Positions 28,143 to 36,872 of a stretch of DNA of 64,000 bases are shown here, one piece after another. Origin of the DNA: Alloacidobacterium dinghuense (GTDB lineage: Bacteria; Acidobacteriota; Terriglobia; Terriglobales; Acidobacteriaceae); the NCBI RefSeq assembly GCF_014274465.1, contig NZ_CP060394.1, forward strand, positions 2,356,001 through 2,420,000, given 5' to 3'. Made by a program: the position numbers and the translations under genes. Within the stretch, counting starts at the first letter, position 1; each line of letters opens with the position of its first letter. Below the pieces are notes generated by a model. That model made no database searches and had not been told where the DNA came from. It saw nothing but the letters and a program-made list of their open reading frames with translations.

Positions 28143-30236
28143 CTATTTCAAATGTTTCGCGAAGAATTCGGCGCTGGCAGAATATGCGGCAAGCCAGTCT
28201 CGGTGGAGCAAGAAATCATGGATTTCGTCGGGAAAGATGAGTTCGTCAATTTCGACCTTCTGTTTGCGCAAAGCTTCGGCAAGCTGAACCGTTTGGGCAA
28301 AAACAACGTTCCGATCATCGTCGCCTTGAATAAGCAGGACGGGCGAACGCCAGGTGTTTACGGACGAAAGCGGAGATGACAACCATGCAGTTCGGGCGCC
28401 CTGGGGATCAGCGGCAGGATCGTAGGCCGGAAGCCAGTTGCCCAATTCCAAATTCCAGTCGTGAACCCCGTGCATGTCGACTCCGGCAGCGAACATGTCT
28501 GACGCGCGCGCCAACGCCAATGCGGTGAGATAGCCGCCATAGCTACCTCCCCACACGCCGATGTGGGCCGCATCGACATCGGATCGCCCGCGCAGATATA
28601 GTCCTGCTCCAAGCACGTCGTTAAATTCGCTGGCTCCGGTGGCGCCGTAGTTCAAGGCTTCGCGGAATTCCTCGCCGTAGCCAATGCCGCTACGGTAGTT
28701 CACTGACAATACGATGTATCCCAGACTGGCTAGATATTGGTTCATTCCGTAGGCGTTGGAGTAGTACTCCATCGGGTGCCAGCCGAGAAACATCTGGCGT
28801 CTTGATCCGCCATGGAAAAAGACAATCGCTGGATGACGGCGACCATCCTGCGTGCTCTTCGAGAGGAATAGCTGTCCATGAATACGGAATCCGTCTGCAG
28901 AAGAAAAAATGACCTGTTGAGGCACGACAAAACTTGCCGCCGGAAACTTTGCCTGCGGCGCGAGGTCTTCGAGATCGCCATTTACGCCGACGATGGCTGG
29001 CCGGATCGGCACACGCGCATCGGAACGCAATACGGCGATCGATTCGCCATCGCCGGACACAACTGGCGCCGTCTCAATTCCCTCTCCGTGCGTTATTTCA
29101 GAAACATGCCCGCTCGCCGAATCGAGCTTCCAGATATGTCTGCGATCGATGTCGTCCTGATTGGAAGAGTAGATGATGCTTTTGCCGTCACGGCTTCCAG
29201 CGACCCTGTCTACTTCGAAGTCACCGGGCGTCAACAACTCCGCCGTTTCGCGATTCGGGCTGACCGAATAGAGATGTAGCCAGCCATCCGCTTCCCAGGG
29301 AAAAATGATGGCCCCGGCACTCGTCCAATGAAGCTGACTTTGTCCCTGCGCTTCATGAAAAACGCTGCCTCTTCCTTCATTGGCCCTCCATATCTCATGG
29401 CCCTTCCCGCTCTCGGCTTCTACGACTCGAATCGACCATGGCAAACCCGTCCGTTTGGGACCGAAGAGCGCCTCATGCTTGCTGTATGGAACCCGGACAA
29501 AGGCAATATTCTTTCCGTCGAGCGACCAGGCTGGAGACCCATCGTGATCTGTGCCGGGATCGAGGTAACGCAGGCTCTTCGTCTCAGGCGTGTACAGGCC
29601 GATGAAGCTATGGTCGCCGCGATCGCTAACGAATGCCAGCGCCTTTCCATTCGGCGACCAGAGTAGCGATGATAGAGTGCCACGGGTATGCATGAGTTGC
29701 TCTGGCTTTGCATTCGGATCCTTCAGCGACATCTCCCATATTTGACCCTTGAGAAGATAGGCAATCTCGTCTCCAACTGGAGAGACTGCGGGAGCCATGC
29801 CTGTTGCGAGTTTTCGCGGCTCTCCGCCATGCACGGAGACAACCCAGATCTCCTGGTTGACTCCATCAGAAAGAAGATCGGGATTGGGGGCTGGCCGCTC
29901 TGGGAATTCAAAGTCTCCGCCACGCACGTAGACGAGGGATTGGCCATCCGGCGTCCACGCGATATTCCCGATTTCAATGCCATCGTCTTCGGAATACTTA
30001 GTCAGCTGTTGAGAACTGTACGTTTTTCCGTCGGCATTTCTGGTTGCCGCCCACAGATTTCGCCGACCCTGCAGATTTGTTACCCAGGCAAAAGTGCCAC
30101 CTATTGGTGCGGCCGTCAGTTCAGAGTTGAATGGCGCACTTAACGCCTGATCAAGCGTGAAGCTCTGCCCTAATAGAAAAGTCGATGCCAAACATAAAGA
30201 CCAGAGAAATAACCCGCGCGCGAAATTCATCCTCAA
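28143..30236 (-). CDS. S9-family serine peptidase (prolyl oligopeptidase/DPP-like), secreted
   Basis: A 697-residue protein with an N-terminal signal peptide ([16 protein letters not shown]). A WD40/TolB-like beta-propeller of several blades ([30 protein letters not shown]) runs to about residue 430. The alpha/beta-hydrolase domain follows, with nucleophile in [14 protein letters not shown], an Asp in QGDDDRNV, and the catalytic His in PDEIHDF. The TTG at 30236 is preferred because GAGG lies 6 nt upstream; ATG 30230 is the alternative. It probably cleaves peptides after proline in the periplasm. It is divergent from the sugar-nucleotide enzyme gene. Confidence 0.9.
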   Translation of the reverse strand: MRMNFARGLFLWSLCLASTFLLGQSFTLDQALSAPFNSELTAAPIGGTFAWVTNLQGRRNLWAATRNADGKTYSSQQLTKYSEDDGIEIGNIAWTPDGQSLVYVRGGDFEFPERPAPNPDLLSDGVNQEIWVVSVHGGEPRKLATGMAPAVSPVGDEIAYLLKGQIWEMSLKDPNAKPEQLMHTRGTLSSLLWSPNGKALAFVSDRGDHSFIGLYTPETKSLRYLDPGTDHDGSPAWSLDGKNIAFVRVPYSKHEALFGPKRTGLPWSIRVVEAESGKGHEIWRANEGRGSVFHEAQGQSQLHWTSAGAIIFPWEADGWLHLYSVSPNRETAELLTPGDFEVDRVAGSRDGKSIIYSSNQDDIDRRHIWKLDSASGHVSEITHGEGIETAPVVSGDGESIAVLRSDARVPIRPAIVGVNGDLEDLAPQAKFPAASFVVPQQVIFSSADGFRIHGQLFLSKSTQDGRRHPAIVFFHGGSRRQMFLGWHPMEYYSNAYGMNQYLASLGYIVLSVNYRSGIGYGEEFREALNYGATGASEFNDVLGAGLYLRGRSDVDAAHIGVWGGSYGGYLTALALARASDMFAAGVDMHGVHDWNLELGNWLPAYDPAADPQGARTAWLSSPLSSVNTWRSPVLLIQGDDDRNVVFAQTVQLAEALRKQKVEIDELIFPDEIHDFLLHRDWLAAYSASAEFFAKHLK

Positions 30237-30439
30237 TAGCTTCCTCTAAAGATTCCGAATCATATCATCGCGCATGTTCCCGCCTCAGGAAGTGGACAAG
30301 AGACCTCCCGAGACCATGTCAGAGACTTTTAGGGAGCGGTTCATCTCCACACCGCATGATTTACGATAAGACTCGAGATCAGGTAAAGCGCAGACATTCA
30401 CCAAGCGCCTTCTTCATTTACCTCTATCGAGATTTGAGA

Positions 30440-31444
30440 TTGACTACACGAGTTCTCATCACTGGCGCAGCGGGATTTCTAGGTTCGCATCTGACGGATG
30501 CGCTTCTAGCCGAAGGATGTTCTGTCGTCGGCGTCGACAATCTATGCACCGGCTCCCTTGAAAACCTTAAGCATCTTCAATCCGAGTCACGGTTTGAATT
30601 TCAGGAACACGACATCTGCTTTCCATTCGATTTCGGGAAGGTAGACTACGTCTTCAACTTCGCCTCTCCAGCCAGCCCTGAAGATTACGGACGATTGGGC
30701 ATTGAGACCCTTGAAGTTGGCTCTTCGGGCACCCGAAACGTCTTGGAACTTGCACACAAGTATCAGGCAAAGTTTCTGCACGCATCCACTTCCGAGTGTT
30801 ACGGCGATCCGACTGTGCACCCGCAAACGGAAGACTACTGGGGCAATGTAAACCCGATAGGTCCGCGATCGGTTTACGATGAAGCCAAGCGCTTTTCCGA
30901 GGCGTTGGTCATGGCTTACCATCGATATCGGAAGGTCGATACCAGGCTCGCTCGCATCTTCAATACCTACGGTCCCCGTTTGCAGGCGAACGACGGCCGG
31001 GTGATATCGAACTTTATGATGCAGGCTCTTCAGGGGCAGGACCTGACCGTCTACGGGACAGGCAGCCAGACGCGAAGTTTTTGCTACGTCAGCGATGAGG
31101 TGGATGGCTTTCTTCGCTTGTCGCGTTCCCCGGAGCACTTTCCGGTCAACATTGGGAACCCGAATGAATGGACCATACTCGACTGTGCCCAGGCGGTGCT
31201 GCGAGTCACCGGATCTAGGAGCAGGATCGTTTTCCACTCTCTACCGGTGGACGACCCGGCACAGCGCCAGCCCGACATAGCCCGCGCCCGGCAACTGCTG
31301 GGCTGGGAGCCGAAAATCGACCTGGAAACTGGACTGAGGCTGAGCCTTGAGTATTTTCGGTCGAGCCTCGTCCCTCAACCTCAAACTCAAACTCAAACTC
31401 AAACTCAACCAGAGGATGCTGAATCTGCGTTGAACCAGGGCTGA
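30440..31444 (+). CDS. UDP-glucuronate decarboxylase-like NAD-dependent SDR enzyme
   Basis: A 334-residue extended short-chain dehydrogenase. The NAD motif [15 protein letters not shown] is at the N-terminus, [15 protein letters not shown] follows, and the catalytic Tyr-x-x-x-Lys is [27 protein letters not shown] is typical of UDP-xylose synthases and related UDP-sugar epimerases/decarboxylases, so I favour UDP-glucuronate decarboxylase. The start is uncertain: TTG 30440 puts the NAD motif near the N-terminus as in the family, but in-frame starts exist upstream (ATG 30358). The C-terminus carries a QT-repeat (Gln-Thr) encoded by a short tandem repeat. It may feed surface polysaccharide synthesis. 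Confidence 0.8.
   Translation: MTTRVLITGAAGFLGSHLTDALLAEGCSVVGVDNLCTGSLENLKHLQSESRFEFQEHDICFPFDFGKVDYVFNFASPASPEDYGRLGIETLEVGSSGTRNVLELAHKYQAKFLHASTSECYGDPTVHPQTEDYWGNVNPIGPRSVYDEAKRFSEALVMAYHRYRKVDTRLARIFNTYGPRLQANDGRVISNFMMQALQGQDLTVYGTGSQTRSFCYVSDEVDGFLRLSRSPEHFPVNIGNPNEWTILDCAQAVLRVTGSRSRIVFHSLPVDDPAQRQPDIARARQLLGWEPKIDLETGLRLSLEYFRSSLVPQPQTQTQTQTQPEDAESALNQG
31379..31410 (+). repeat. Hexanucleotide tandem repeat in the UDP-sugar enzyme gene
   Basis: CAAACT is repeated about four times with partial copies at the ends, encoding Gln-Thr repeats near the C-terminus of the preceding gene. Such repeats are prone to length change by slippage; six-base units would not break the frame. Confidence 0.85.
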
Positions 31445-31540
31445 AGTCAGGGTTTTGCTTGAGGAAAGCGAGGTTAAATTCACGCGAAGAAGCATTATCG
31501 GGGTCAGGACAACCCTTGCCAGAGACATCGCATCTGAGTT

Positions 31541-31957
31541 ATGACTGAGTTTCCCGAATATGCGGTGAAAATGGCTTTTACGGTTCTGCTTGTCGATGAC
31601 AATCCGGTGCAGGCCACCACGCGACAGGCGATATTAACCTATGCCGGGAATCAGGTGTCGATTGCCACGAGCGCAAGCCACGCGCTGCACTTACTTGATG
31701 ATCCGGAATTTGCCGGAAATGTCGATTTGGTGATCACCGATCATCTCATGCCGAAGATGAACGGACCACAGTTTGTGGCAACCCTTCGCCAGCGGTTTCC
31801 TACCCTCCCTGTTCTCGTCCTGAGTGGCCTGCCGGATGCAGATATGGAGTACGCCGGTATGACGATTCTCTATCGCTCCAAGCCGATTGCCCCCGACGAG
31901 TTGATCAGGTTGACGCAATCGCTCTGGGGAAAGAATAGCCTAGGCAGAACCGCCTAG
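31541..31957 (+). CDS. Receiver-only response regulator
   Basis: A CheY-like single-domain protein of 138 residues (or 128 if the ATG at 31571 is used). The receiver pattern is intact: acidic pair in VLLVDDNPVQ, phosphoacceptor Asp in LVITDHLMPKMNG, Ser in LVLSGLPDAD, and Lys in YRSKPIAPDEL. There is no output domain. It probably acts by protein contact, for example on a kinase or motor. It lies just before the flagellar locus but on the other strand. Confidence 0.85.
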   Translation: MTEFPEYAVKMAFTVLLVDDNPVQATTRQAILTYAGNQVSIATSASHALHLLDDPEFAGNVDLVITDHLMPKMNGPQFVATLRQRFPTLPVLVLSGLPDADMEYAGMTILYRSKPIAPDELIRLTQSLWGKNSLGRTA

Positions 31958-32011
31958 GCGCATTCCCTTCTTCTCCTTTCCAGTACAGCGCCTGGTTTTG
32001 ACTCCATCCTG

Positions 32012-32086
32012 GTGACAGATTTGGAGATTTGTCACGATTGATGATGTAATTTCTTTAGTACATGACATTCGTTTGAATCGAACGAA
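32012..32086 (+). promoter_or_regulatory. Two inverted repeats upstream of the zinc-ribbon gene
   Basis: GTGACA (32012-32017) pairs with TGTCAC (32030-32035), and TTCGTT (32068-32073) pairs with AACGAA (32081-32086) across a 7-nt spacer. Both lie in the 199-nt gap before the small gene at 32157 and could be operator sites. No regulator is identified. Confidence 0.3.
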
Positions 32087-32156
32087 ATCTTGCGCATTTG
32101 GAAAGTTCAGAGTATTTTCACTCCAACTACTGCCGGGAGTTCTTAGAAACCAAGGA

Positions 32157-32360
32157 ATGAATAAGAGTAATCGTCGCTGCCCCAACTGCGCCGATGCTGA
32201 GATGATCCGCATCCAACGTCGTGGTTTTCTGCAGGAGCGGGTTTATTCGAGGCTGGGTCTTTACCCTTGGGAATGCCCCTTCTGCCGTGAGATTTTCCTG
32301 CTTAAGAGTCGCGGACGCAGCTATCGCAGATCGTCCCCTAACCCCAAAGGAAACAAATAA
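32157..32360 (+). CDS. Small zinc-ribbon protein, 67 residues
   Basis: An ATG at 32157 opens a short basic protein with two CxxC pairs (RRCPNC and ECPFC), a probable zinc ribbon, and an Arg/Ser/Lys-rich tail (RGRSYRRSSPNPKGN). AAGGA immediately precedes the start. Such small zinc ribbons often bind nucleic acids or act as adaptors; the function here is unknown. It is convergent with flgL, and its stop lies 19 nt before flgL's last codon on the other strand. Confidence 0.6.
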   Translation: MNKSNRRCPNCADAEMIRIQRRGFLQERVYSRLGLYPWECPFCREIFLLKSRGRSYRRSSPNPKGNK

Positions 32361-32373
32361 GGTCTGCTGGATT

Positions 32374-32401
32374 GAGGCTTATAAGAGGCTGAATAAGCCT
32401 C
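32374..32401. terminator. Hairpin between the zinc-ribbon gene and flgL
   Basis: A 9-bp perfect stem GAGGCTTAT (32374-32382) / ATAAGCCTC (32393-32401) with a 10-nt loop. The plus strand continues CATTGTTCTTTT, so it could end the zinc-ribbon transcript. It overlaps the last codons and stop of flgL on the minus strand. Confidence 0.5.
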
Positions 32402-33281
32402 CATTGTTCTTTTCCAGAATGTTTACGACCTGAGTCAAAGCCGCCTGCTGCGTCTCGGCCGTGCTCAGTTGCGTGGATACCTGCGCTACGTCCGCCTGCA
32501 TGAGATTCGTCTGAGCCGAGGTGATCTGTGTACCCTGCGCTTGAGTGTAAGTCTGCGCCGCCTGCAGCTGCGTGATCGAGTTATCCATGACAACACGCTG
32601 CTGACTTACATAGTTCAATGCCGAGTTGAGGGATGTTGTATCTGCGATCGAGCCAGCCGAAGCAGTGCCGGTAGAAAAATCGGCGACAAGATTGTTCAGC
32701 GTCTGCAGGACATTGTTCGTGGGATCGCTGAAAATCTGGCTGCCGGGAAGATTGGTCTGAATCTTCTGTCCGTTTGGCGTCGTAACGTACGACGTAACCG
32801 CGTCTCCGTTATACGTGACTGTGCTGGGCGTGACGGCAGAATTCAAGGTGTATGGTGTCGTGCTGCCCTGGCTCCCGGAGAAAAGATATTGATTCATATA
32901 GGTCGTGTTCGCCAGGGAGAGGACTTCATCCCGGATTCCGGAAAGCTCGGTGGAGATAGACTGCAGGTCACTTGCGTTCAGGGTACCGTTGTTCCCCTCG
33001 GTGGCCAGAGAGAGCGCCTTTGTGAGTTGCGAAATCACGCTTCCTAAAGTAGAGTCGGTCACCTGCAGCATGCCCACAGTCGAGCTCTCGGTCTGAGAAA
33101 AGCTGTCGTCGAGATTGAGTTGCGAGCTGAGCAGAACATTTTCGCCTGCGGCCACCGGATCGTCGCTCAGCGAATTGACTCGGCTTCCGCTGGAGATCTC
33201 GCTTGTGAGGTGCTGCTCAAGCGCTGAAGTCTGGTCGAGTGAAGCCACAGCGCTGTTCAGATAAAAGGGATCGAATCTCAT
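32379..33281 (-). CDS. flgL: Flagellar hook-associated protein 3 (FlgL)
   Basis: FlgL is the second junction protein between hook and filament. The N-terminal MRFDPFYLNSAVASLDQTSA and the C-terminal coiled coil (TSAQTNLMQADVAQVSTQLSTAETQQAALTQVVN, quoted only in part) are conserved with flagellin. The heptad helices at both ends and a Thr/Ser-rich middle domain match the family. Length 300 residues is normal. It is the last gene of the locus and lies 10 nt downstream of flgK on the minus strand. Confidence 0.93.
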   Translation of the reverse strand: MRFDPFYLNSAVASLDQTSALEQHLTSEISSGSRVNSLSDDPVAAGENVLLSSQLNLDDSFSQTESSTVGMLQVTDSTLGSVISQLTKALSLATEGNNGTLNASDLQSISTELSGIRDEVLSLANTTYMNQYLFSGSQGSTTPYTLNSAVTPSTVTYNGDAVTSYVTTPNGQKIQTNLPGSQIFSDPTNNVLQTLNNLVADFSTGTASAGSIADTTSLNSALNYVSQQRVVMDNSITQLQAAQTYTQAQGTQITSAQTNLMQADVAQVSTQLSTAETQQAALTQVVNILEKNNGGLFSLL

Positions 33282-33291
33282 CGTTCAGTCC

Positions 33292-34704
33292 TTAAGCGAC
33301 GGTAGTTTCCACGCCAAGATTGATGGCCGAGGCCATGACCGTATCAAGAATTGTGAATACCTTGGATGCAGCCTGATAAGCCTGTTGCAGGTTTTCAAGG
33401 GCTGCGGCTTGATCATTCAGGTTTACTGCGGAAAGCGAGTCCCGCTGCGTCTGCAACTGCGTCAAAGAGGCCTGCTGTGCGGTGTTCTCAGTAGACACCT
33501 CAGAGACGAGGCTGCCGAGAGCCGAAACAAAGCTCGAGTAGTAACCCGATGGCGTGGCGCCGCCGATAATCGTTTGATTCTGCAGCTGGAGCATGCCTTC
33601 GAGGTTGGTGTCGTCCGATGAGCCGTTGCCCGCTGCGGCGGCTGCAATCTTCGCCGGATCGGTGATCGCGACCGAAATCGAGCTTGCTGCGCCCGCCGCT
33701 GTTCCGGGCAGATTAAAGATTGGGCCTCCAGGATTGCCGTTGGCATCTGACCCAAGCGCATTCTGATTGTTTACCGCCGTGCCCAGGTCGAATGCCAACG
33801 TATCGAGGGTGCTCTGCATCTGGGGAATATCCTGATCGCGGACGGTCAGAATACCGCCTAGCTGGCCGCCCCCGCTCGCCAGTGCGGTGCTGATGTCATT
33901 CCCCTGATAGTCGGAGATATGCGTTACGCCTCCCGACACTGAGGTGTTCAAGGAAAATGCCTGCCCCTTTGAGACCAGCGGAGCGCCGCTTGAGGTCGTA
34001 ATGGTCAGGCTATTGTCTTCTGTCGTAACCTCGTGGATCCCGACGAGTTGCGAGAGCTGCTCAATGTCATACTGCCGGTGATCTTCAAGCTGTCCAGCGT
34101 CGCTCGTTCCAGAGGTCTGTGAAATCTGGCTGTTCAGCTGGGCAATTGCCTGCGTCAGCGAATTCACCTGTATCACGATTGTTGCGCCCTGCTGGTCGAG
34201 CGAGCCCTGTTCCGCTGTCAACTGTGACGACGCCGACTGAAAGGAGTTCGCCAGGGTCGTCGCTGCATTCAGCACCGACTGGCGCAGTGAAGTGTCAGCC
34301 GGATTCGACTGCAACTGCGACAGGGCGCTGAAGAAACCGGAGATACTGGTGCCGATGTCGAGCGATGACGTGGAAGGGGATGCCGAGGTCGCCGAACTAA
34401 AGATATTCTCGATTCCCTCCAGAGCCGTCTGCCGCGCGTCGCTTCCCTGTTGCAGCTGCATCTGCTGCTGAATGCGCTGCTCTAAGACGAGATCGCGCTG
34501 CGAGGACGGGCCGGTCATGGTTACGCCTTGGCCATAGCTGGTACCGCCGATTGTGACCGGGTCGTTTGCCTGCCACTCCGGCACCTGGTTTGTGTAACCG
34601 GGCGTATTGGCATTCGAGGTATTGTTGGCGATGATGTTAATCGCAGCCTGGTCTGCATCCAGAGCCCCCGTCGCAATACTCAATGCAGTATTCAAAGTTG
34701 CCAT
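33292..34704 (-). CDS. flgK: Flagellar hook-associated protein 1 (FlgK)
   Basis: FlgK is the hook-side junction protein, exported by the flagellar type III system. The 470-residue sequence has the rod/hook N-terminal motif (ANNTSNANTPGYTNQ), a middle Ser/Thr/Gly-rich domain with GLVGIHEV-like parts, and a C-terminal coiled region ending SAINLGVETTVA. ATG 34704 starts it. It sits between the FlgN-like gene and flgL, as in many flagellar late operons. Confidence 0.93.
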   Translation of the reverse strand: MATLNTALSIATGALDADQAAINIIANNTSNANTPGYTNQVPEWQANDPVTIGGTSYGQGVTMTGPSSQRDLVLEQRIQQQMQLQQGSDARQTALEGIENIFSSATSASPSTSSLDIGTSISGFFSALSQLQSNPADTSLRQSVLNAATTLANSFQSASSQLTAEQGSLDQQGATIVIQVNSLTQAIAQLNSQISQTSGTSDAGQLEDHRQYDIEQLSQLVGIHEVTTEDNSLTITTSSGAPLVSKGQAFSLNTSVSGGVTHISDYQGNDISTALASGGGQLGGILTVRDQDIPQMQSTLDTLAFDLGTAVNNQNALGSDANGNPGGPIFNLPGTAAGAASSISVAITDPAKIAAAAAGNGSSDDTNLEGMLQLQNQTIIGGATPSGYYSSFVSALGSLVSEVSTENTAQQASLTQLQTQRDSLSAVNLNDQAAALENLQQAYQAASKVFTILDTVMASAINLGVETTVA

Positions 34705-34733
34705 GGTGGTGGCCTTTCCTATGGGTAATGGTG

Positions 34734-35006
34734 CTAAGAGTTGCGGCCTCGACCTCGGCCATAGCGAAAACTGTTTTCCTCGCCGCGAAGCAACCGCAGA
34801 TTCCGCGCCGTCAGTTCGAGCACTTTCTCAAATGCCGCCTGCTGCGTGAGCGCTCGGCTGAATTCTTCCTGAGAATCCGGCATCTCCGCGCAGTTACAAT
34901 CGGTCAGTACTTGCGTCAACGATGTTGTGTCTGTCCTGGCCAGCGCATCGATGGCTCGATCCAGAAGGCTTGTAACTGAGAATGACGAACCCGAGACGGA
35001 TGACAT
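34734..35006 (-). CDS. FlgN-like export chaperone candidate
   Basis: A 90-residue protein in the position of FlgN, between flgM and flgK. It is mostly helical (SLLDRAIDALARTDTTSL, EEFSRALTQQAAFEKVLELT) with a Gly/Arg-rich tail ending GRGRGRNS. The FlgN family is very divergent, so I infer the role from location, size and helicity only. FlgN binds the C-termini of FlgK and FlgL and keeps them export-competent. No catalytic feature is visible. Confidence 0.55.
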   Translation of the reverse strand: MSSVSGSSFSVTSLLDRAIDALARTDTTSLTQVLTDCNCAEMPDSQEEFSRALTQQAAFEKVLELTARNLRLLRGEENSFRYGRGRGRNS

Positions 35007-35015
35007 AGAAATGCG

Positions 35016-35309
35016 CTATTCACCCTTCATCTGGCCAATGAGTTTATCGGCAACATATCCCGGGTTCACTTGATAGCTGCCGCTGGCAAGCGCCTGCTGT
35101 ATCGCCGCAACCTTGTCCATGCGCACGTCGGGTATGGACATGGCTTGATGCGCCAGACTAGCTGCTGTGCTGACCTCGGTGCGATCCTGAATGCCACTCG
35201 CAGGCGCCGAGAGAGACGCCTGCTGCTGGGTTTGCGTAGCAGAAACTGGAGATGCTTTCGACACTCCCAGCGCTTCCGGTAACCCATGCAGTCCATCATT
35301 GATGTTCAT
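35016..35309 (-). CDS. flgM: Anti-sigma-28 factor FlgM
   Basis: FlgM holds sigma-28 inactive until the hook is finished and FlgM is exported. The C-terminal binding region is clear: DRTEVSTAASLAHQAM then RMDKVAAIQQALASGSYQVNPG, a classic FlgM pattern. The N-terminal part is disordered and Gln/Ser-rich (SATQTQQQASLSAP). Length 97 residues is normal. It is preceded by a near-perfect sigma-28 promoter at 35332-35358, giving the usual feedback loop, and followed by the FlgN-like gene. Confidence 0.92.
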   Translation of the reverse strand: MNINDGLHGLPEALGVSKASPVSATQTQQQASLSAPASGIQDRTEVSTAASLAHQAMSIPDVRMDKVAAIQQALASGSYQVNPGYVADKLIGQMKGE

Positions 35310-35331
35310 AGCGGTTCTTTCCTCAATCCAA

Positions 35332-35358
35332 GTATCGGCGGGAGAGCAGCAAACTTTA
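35332..35358 (-). promoter_or_regulatory. Sigma-28 promoter upstream of flgM
   Basis: On the minus strand TAAAGTTT (35351-35358) is followed by an 11-nt spacer and GCCGATAC (35332-35339). This is the enterobacterial sigma-28 consensus (TAAAGTTT-N11-GCCGATAA) with one mismatch. It lies 23 nt before the flgM ATG at 35309. The sigma-28 factor itself is encoded at 43.4-44.3 kb in the same locus. Confidence 0.88.
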
Positions 35359-35390
35359 GTAACTTTGCTCCCTGATTTCTTAGAAATTTT

Positions 35391-35726
35391 TCAGAAATGA
35401 ACTCCGCTGCTTCCGGCGCCGGGATGCGCCGCATTCGTTGCCCCCTGGAAGTGATCGAGAATCTTCTTCGCTATGCCAAAGCCGCCATGTTCCGAGATTG
35501 CCTTGGCCATTGCTTCCGCCCCGAAGCTCATCAGCGCCTCGGCGCTTCCGTTGGTGTCATCGTCGTCCTTGCTTCCCTTCTCGGCAAAGAGGCTATCGTG
35601 TTGCAATGGCTTGAGAAACTCCTTCATCAGGCTGGCCTCAAACTCGTGCGCCGCCGATCGAAGCTTCGGATTCTGCTGGGTTGTTTCCGCTGCCGGAGCC
35701 AGTCCGGAAAGGGATACGCTGCTCAT
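35391..35726 (-). CDS. flgJ: Rod-binding protein FlgJ, N-terminal type
   Basis: A 111-residue protein matching the rod-assembly domain of FlgJ (HEFEASLMKEFLKPLQ, then FGAEAMAKAISEHGGFGIAKKIL). The C-terminal muramidase domain of the enterobacterial protein is absent, which is common outside that group; peptidoglycan opening must be done by another enzyme. ATG 35726 overlaps the flgI stop by 4 nt (ATGA). The gene lies between flgI and flgM. Confidence 0.88.
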   Translation of the reverse strand: MSSVSLSGLAPAAETTQQNPKLRSAAHEFEASLMKEFLKPLQHDSLFAEKGSKDDDDTNGSAEALMSFGAEAMAKAISEHGGFGIAKKILDHFQGATNAAHPGAGSSGVHF

Positions 35727-36862
35727 AGGACCTCCAACTCGGCTTCGAGTGCGCCGGCTTCTTTCATGGCCTGAAGGATGGAAATGATATCGCGGGCTGT
35801 AGCTCCGATCTGTTGCAGGTTCTCAACCAGCGTGTCGACCGTCGCTCCCTGTCTCAATTCGATACGGTTTGCCGGCTGCTCTTGCGCCTGCACCGTGGTC
35901 TGCGGCACTACCTGGGTCGTTCCCTGACCGAAGGGATTCGGCTGCGAGACCTGGTACTCGGTGACGACATTGACGGAAAGGCCACCGTGCAGGATGGAAA
36001 CCGGCTGCAGGCGCACATCGCCTCCAATCACCACCGTTCCCGTGCGCTCATTCACGACCACCTTGGCGCGCGGATAGGTTTCTACTTCTACCGTCTCCAC
36101 CTGCGCCAGAAAGGCTGGAATATCGTCCGTGGGCTCAACTTGAAGCGTAATCCGCCGGCTATCTACAGCACGCGCCACAGGTCGCGCCATCTCTTTGTTG
36201 ATGGCGGCGGCCATTAACTCCGCTGTGCGGAAGTCGGCGTCGTTCAGGAGTAGCGAAAGCGAACGCATTTTTGTCAGATCGAGTTGCACCGCGCGCTCCA
36301 CCATTGCTCCATCGGGCACACGCGCCGTGGTTGGATGGTTGTACTGCTTCAGATTCCCATTGCTGGCCACCGCGTAGCCGCCAAGAACGAGAGGTCCTTG
36401 TGCTTCCGCATAAATCTGCCCATCCGCCCCGTAAAGGGGCGTCAAAAGCAGCAGTCCTCCTTCCAGGCTGCGCGCATCGCCGGCAGAAGAGACGGTAATA
36501 TCGAGCTTATTGCCCGGACGCGCAAAGGCAGGCAGGGTCGCCGAGATAAAAACCGACGCCATATTCTGGGTGCGCATTGTCGAGAGCTGCGGAGACTGCT
36601 GCAGGTTCACTCCCATACGCTCGAGCGTCGAAATCAGCGTCTGCATGGGGAAGACGGTTTGCTGGCTGTCTCCTGTGCCGCGCAGACCGACGACAATTCC
36701 GTAACCGATAAGCTGGTTATCGCGGACGCCTTCTACCGTGGCCACGTCTTTCACGCGAGCAAGCTTTGCCCGCTGGGTTCCCGTTGATACCGAAGCCGCA
36801 CCTGCGGATGCGAGGGCGACCATTGTAGCCAACAGCAAATAAAGATTTCTGCTCAAGCGCAT
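35723..36862 (-). CDS. flgI: Flagellar P-ring protein FlgI
   Basis: FlgI forms the periplasmic P-ring around the rod. The 379-residue precursor has a signal peptide (LYLLLATMVALASAGAASVS), VEGVRDNQLIGYGIVVGLRGTGDS, and ATLPAFARPGNKLDITVSSAGDARSLEGG, all hallmark segments. The C-terminal TVDTLVENLQQIGATARDIISILQAMKEAGAL is equally typical. Presence of P- and L-ring genes shows a Gram-negative-type envelope. It follows flgH by 10 nt. Confidence 0.96.
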   Translation of the reverse strand: MRLSRNLYLLLATMVALASAGAASVSTGTQRAKLARVKDVATVEGVRDNQLIGYGIVVGLRGTGDSQQTVFPMQTLISTLERMGVNLQQSPQLSTMRTQNMASVFISATLPAFARPGNKLDITVSSAGDARSLEGGLLLLTPLYGADGQIYAEAQGPLVLGGYAVASNGNLKQYNHPTTARVPDGAMVERAVQLDLTKMRSLSLLLNDADFRTAELMAAAINKEMARPVARAVDSRRITLQVEPTDDIPAFLAQVETVEVETYPRAKVVVNERTGTVVIGGDVRLQPVSILHGGLSVNVVTEYQVSQPNPFGQGTTQVVPQTTVQAQEQPANRIELRQGATVDTLVENLQQIGATARDIISILQAMKEAGALEAELEVL

Positions 36863-36872
36863 CGAATGGCTC

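Noticed and set aside
27933-28379. 148-residue open frame on the plus strand, overlapping the S9 peptidase gene
   Set aside because: More than half of it is antisense to the clear peptidase gene, it has no family pattern and no convincing ribosome site, so I treat it as a chance frame.
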